Shown here: piece by piece, positions 61,301 to 64,000 of the stretch
Numbering within the stretch: the first letter of the stretch is position 1
How the letters are laid out: every line of letters begins with the position of its first letter
NCBI GenBank assembly: GCA_027943335.1
Contig: BSBK01002085.1
Coordinates: forward strand, 416,501-480,500
From: Chamaecyparis obtusa
Taxonomy: Eukaryota > Streptophyta > Pinopsida > Cupressales > Cupressaceae
Direction of reading: 5' to 3'
DNA length: 64,000 nt
The notes under the pieces: generated by a model
What the model was told of the DNA's origin: nothing
The model's input: only the letters and a program-made list of their open reading frames with translations
The model's database searches: none
Position numbers and translations under genes: made by a program

Positions 61301-61980
61301 GATATTCTACAATAGATAGTACCGAAAACAAATATTGATGAGAATACTCCCATCATAGATCAACTTGCCACACTCACCAATAAAATCAATGTCGCTGATA
61401 TAGATGTAGATAGAAGAATAGAAGAAAGGGTAGAATCCAAGATTCAGAACAAATTGGCAGAAAGGATAAGCACAGAAGTAGCAATAAACAAGGTAAAATT
61501 ATCTGAGCTCATTACCGAGGTAAAATCTATTACCTAGATAATCTATCAACTTCTAATCAAGCTTTGTACTTCAGACACCTTCACTGTAGAAGTTAGTGAA
61601 AAGATAAAAGGTTTAGAAGAAGAGATAAAGTTGAGTACACAAGAAGCTATCACCAAGCCAAATAATTTCTTAAAGCATATTAACTAAGTTCAGGAACTCC
61701 GATGGTTGATAGCAGACTTAAGGAAACAAGAAGCATTTATCACCGATCAGGTTACAGAGTTACATAAAGAACTCATTCCTTACCTGAAGATTTTTGAAAC
61801 ACATATTGTCAAAGCTGAGCAACTTGTGGCAACACTAGAGATTTCAGTGTTGGATAATATCTTTGACATGCATGCACAAGTCGGTCTTGAGCACATTGCT
61901 CTTACCAACTTGAAAGAGGAGTAGGACAAACTCTTGGAGTCTGTACAGAAAACCCATCCAAACATTTTTGATAAGATATA
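58371..61980 (+). pseudogene. very long second ORF of unknown function in the LTR element
   Basis: The ATG at 58371 opens MASTSTARKSQNIEEEVELI. A folded-looking N-terminal part follows (MGAFSSIPDRVLLTEDVRAY, LGLWCFTYFPQSFHNDWIRI, EIFWLDKLVEVTKKIISRV), then FENEICFVVSIDNLMIK and YEMNHDFTLKSINTLLELP. Next are an acidic region, a strongly basic patch likely to be a nuclear signal (KPPKKKRKYIRNK, about 59920), a frame change near 60215, another acidic and Lys/Thr-rich region with KKKKKKAKG at about 61110, and a coiled-coil end (IADLRKQEAFITDQVTELHK). It is about 1,200 codons including roughly a dozen stops. No polymerase, integrase or protease motif is seen. Position and size recall the extra or envelope-like ORFs of plant Sireviruses, but no sequence relation can be claimed. 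Confidence 0.65.
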
Positions 61981-62206
61981 AGTATACATTATATATATTT
62001 TTTTGCATTTGGCATTATTATCAAAAAGGGGGAAAACCATGTATATGCCAAATAAGTATACTTTGATATGTATATTACATACTATCAGGAGCATGCATCG
62101 ACGGGGAGAACTTTTTGTACTTTGAAATTTTTTATGTATATGGCGGAGACATAAGGAATATATAGAAACATTTTGTCTATATACATTTGAAGTTTTGATA
62201 CTAATG

Positions 62207-62220
62207 CCAAAGGGGGAGAT
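62207..62220 (+). other. polypurine tract
   Basis: CCAAAGGGGGAGAT just before the 3' LTR. A related AAAAAGGGGGAAAA occurs about 185 bp upstream (62022-62035), each preceded by a GCATTA or TAATGC word, so the tract region appears duplicated. Confidence 0.85.
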
Positions 62221-63429
62221 TTTTAATCTCTATTGAGCATTTAAGGTTGTCATTAGTATCAAAGAATAGTAAATAGGTTGGTCGGTTACTTATATTGAGA
62301 CAATCGGTAACTAGAAGTAAGACAGAGTAGTTGGTAAAGCCTTGACACTAAGCATCACACAGTTTACCGAGCACCAGCGACACTGACACTGATGGTCAGT
62401 AAACACCGAGCAGATCATATAGTGTTTACTGATGATCACAGAAAATGGTATAGTAATTTGAAATGGCACATTATTCTATGCAAACGGTTATAATAGATCG
62501 TAAAATGATTTACCAAGATCAAGGAGCATTTCTTGTAAATAGATACTCATTAAATGTAATGTTTATCTTATTGTAATAGTTGATCTAGGTTATTTTGTAC
62601 CGTAGATCTTAGGGTTATGATTATTTTTGTAACCTAATTTTTGCTAAGGCAGCAAAAAATAACACTATATATTTTGTTTGTTCGCACCATTTTTATGGGG
62701 TTGCTGAACTAATATATATGAATCAAGGATCACTTGAAGACATTTCCTATCTTCAAGACAACCAGTTAACTGAGTAGAATAGAGCACAGAGGATATTAGA
62801 TTGAGCAGAATCAGTGAAGGCTACCGAGTAGAACAAAGTAGAGAACCATCACAGATAAGGTGATATTTTGATGAGTATTTATAGATCTATTTTAGATAAT
62901 TGATTTGTCAACTAGCAGATAATTACCTATTACTTTCTGACAATTTTGATAGAGTTTTTGATAAATCTCTTAACCAAGTAGACTTAACAGTCTTTGTATA
63001 AATCGCTTAACTGAGTACACACTTCATTTGGTGTTGTTAAATCCTATAACTAGGTAGATCTAGCTGATCTAATATGTTACTCCTAATAGGGCAAGATCAC
63101 TAGAAGTGATCAAAACTTGTAGCCTTAACAAGCAAACCTTTTCTATCTGCAGTAGTGAAGAATTTGTGGGTGTCATCTCCACCATAGTTTTTACCTTCTT
63201 ACAAGGGTATCTGCGTTACCAAAATACTTGTGTTATGTGATTGTCATATTGATTTCATGTTGTTTACTTTCTTAAGTTAACTAAATGATTGATTTATGCA
63301 ATTAGATTCAAGTTATTTTGATTGGTTATTACAATATTCAGTCATAGATCAAAAAGGTTTTACAAGTAAAGTTTTGAAGGCACTAATTCACCCCTCCCCT
63401 CTCAGTACCTATCTCTCCTAATTCCAATA
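62221..63429 (+). repeat. 3' LTR (1.21 kb)
   Basis: Starts TTTTAATCTC (the TG of the 5' copy is changed to TT) and ends TTCCAATA. Collinear with 55130-56358 with one short deletion near 62410. Confidence 0.92.
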
Positions 63430-64000
63430 GTTGTCATCTTTTTATTAGCATGTTGTTGAATAAGAAAATTAGAGCAATACAATAGCAGAAGGCCAGTACA
63501 AAAGGAAAGCCATGTATATATCTAAAGGTCCAAGGTGTGCTCAAAAGCAATATAAAAACATCAACATCATGGTAAAATAAAATATTTAGATCTAAGAAAT
63601 TTCCAATAGAAAAGGAATTGTGTATTTAAAGTACCAGAAGCTGCAACTCTCATAACTGCAGATTCAACAAAAAAGTCAAGTAATGCTGGAAATTAGATAC
63701 CACAAGAATACCCAATATGGAATCACCCAAATACAAACAAATATGAATATTTTCTTTTGTGTTTTGAAAGAGCTCGTATGAGGCTAGAGAAAGAAGGATT
63801 GAAAAATTCTCATGGATAAATGGTAGATGTAGATGGGGATCATAAGATGCAATATAACCACAACAATATTTATCAATTTTGAAATCCAACATCGAACCCA
63901 AATATTCAAATACAACCACTACCTCTAATAAGTCACAAGAGATGAGCACATACCTTTTGGATGTCAAGAAAATTATTGCAGAAAGCTTCATCGAGCCATG
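63430..64000. other. unassigned right flank
   Basis: AT-rich. A minus-strand open stretch of 113 codons (63650-63991) has no recognisable content and is probably chance. Confidence 0.45.

Larger units (their letters stand above)
55130..63429 (+). mobile_element. complete 8.3-kb non-autonomous LTR retrotransposon
   Basis: LTRs at 55130-56358 and 62221-63429 are very similar throughout. The 5-bp duplication GTTGT is perfect on both sides (55125-55129 and 63430-63434). The primer site TGGTATCAGAGC at 56361 is two bases after the LTR (iMet tRNA). The polypurine tract AAAGGGGGAGAT (about 62209-62220) immediately precedes the 3' LTR. Between them lie a gag-like ORF with multiple zinc knuckles and a very long second ORF. 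No protease, integrase or reverse transcriptase motif is found, so it would depend on a helper, probably a copia-type element. Confidence 0.92.

Noticed and set aside
1..64000. tRNA, rRNA or organellar gene insertions
   Set aside because: No cloverleaf with a plausible anticodon arm, no rRNA-like conserved core and no plastid or mitochondrial gene was recognised by eye; a covariance search was not possible.

Overview
The window looks like repeat-dense nuclear DNA from a land plant with a large genome. A gymnosperm is a reasonable guess, but lineage cannot be fixed from sequence alone. The evidence is several nested, decayed LTR retrotransposons of plant type (a chromovirus with a chromodomain, an element with a Tat-type second RNase H, copia-type gag with iMet primer sites), hAT DNA transposons, long AT-rich tracts and no clear intact host gene. 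Nearly every coding stretch is broken by stops or frameshifts, so this is an archive of dead or dying mobile elements.

Left part (1-18.9 kb). A possible terminal exon (1-183), a TA microsatellite, nine units of a 358-bp satellite (886-3972) and a 52-bp minisatellite lead into the most informative structure. A minus-strand transposase-like gene, called here the GHGKG family after its motif, is split in two: its N-terminal and central part lies at 16,734-18,843 and its C-terminal part at 4,617-5,236. The 11,497-bp block between them (5,237-16,733) has the 8-bp duplication ATGCATTT on both sides and inverted ends CAG(A/G)GATAACTTTA, which marks it as one very large hAT transposon. Removing the block and one duplication restores the same reading frame across the junction. 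The element carries two convergent genes. One is a recognisable hAT transposase (6,111-8,932, +). The other is an unrecognised protein of about 1,550 codons (14,350-9,696, -) with a G-patch-like motif and a 21-residue coiled-coil repeat. It also has GGCGA-type subterminal motifs and a double foldback, AT-rich insertion (14,765-16,396).

Middle part (18.9-43.3 kb). A microsatellite-rich leader precedes a copia-like gag-protease remnant without pol and its putative 3' LTR (19,584-22,037). Next is a long Ty3-type element (22,594-37,818) ordered gag, protease, archaeal-type RNase H, reverse transcriptase, Ty3 RNase H and integrase, followed by a 4-kb non-coding tail. Its 5' LTR appears truncated, and its 3' LTR is interrupted by a 1,664-bp solo-LTR-like insertion flanked by GTAAT. 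Positions 37.8-43.3 kb hold nothing recognisable.

Right part (43.3-64 kb). A complete chromovirus (43,272-49,223) is followed by about 4 kb of mostly unassigned DNA with a few exon-like fragments. After that come a 1,415-bp non-autonomous DNA element with 8-bp duplication TTTTAAGA (53,193-54,607) and a complete 8.3-kb LTR element with duplication GTTGT (55,130-63,429). That last element has a gag with an array of zinc knuckles and a very long second ORF but no polymerase. The final 570 bases are unassigned flank.
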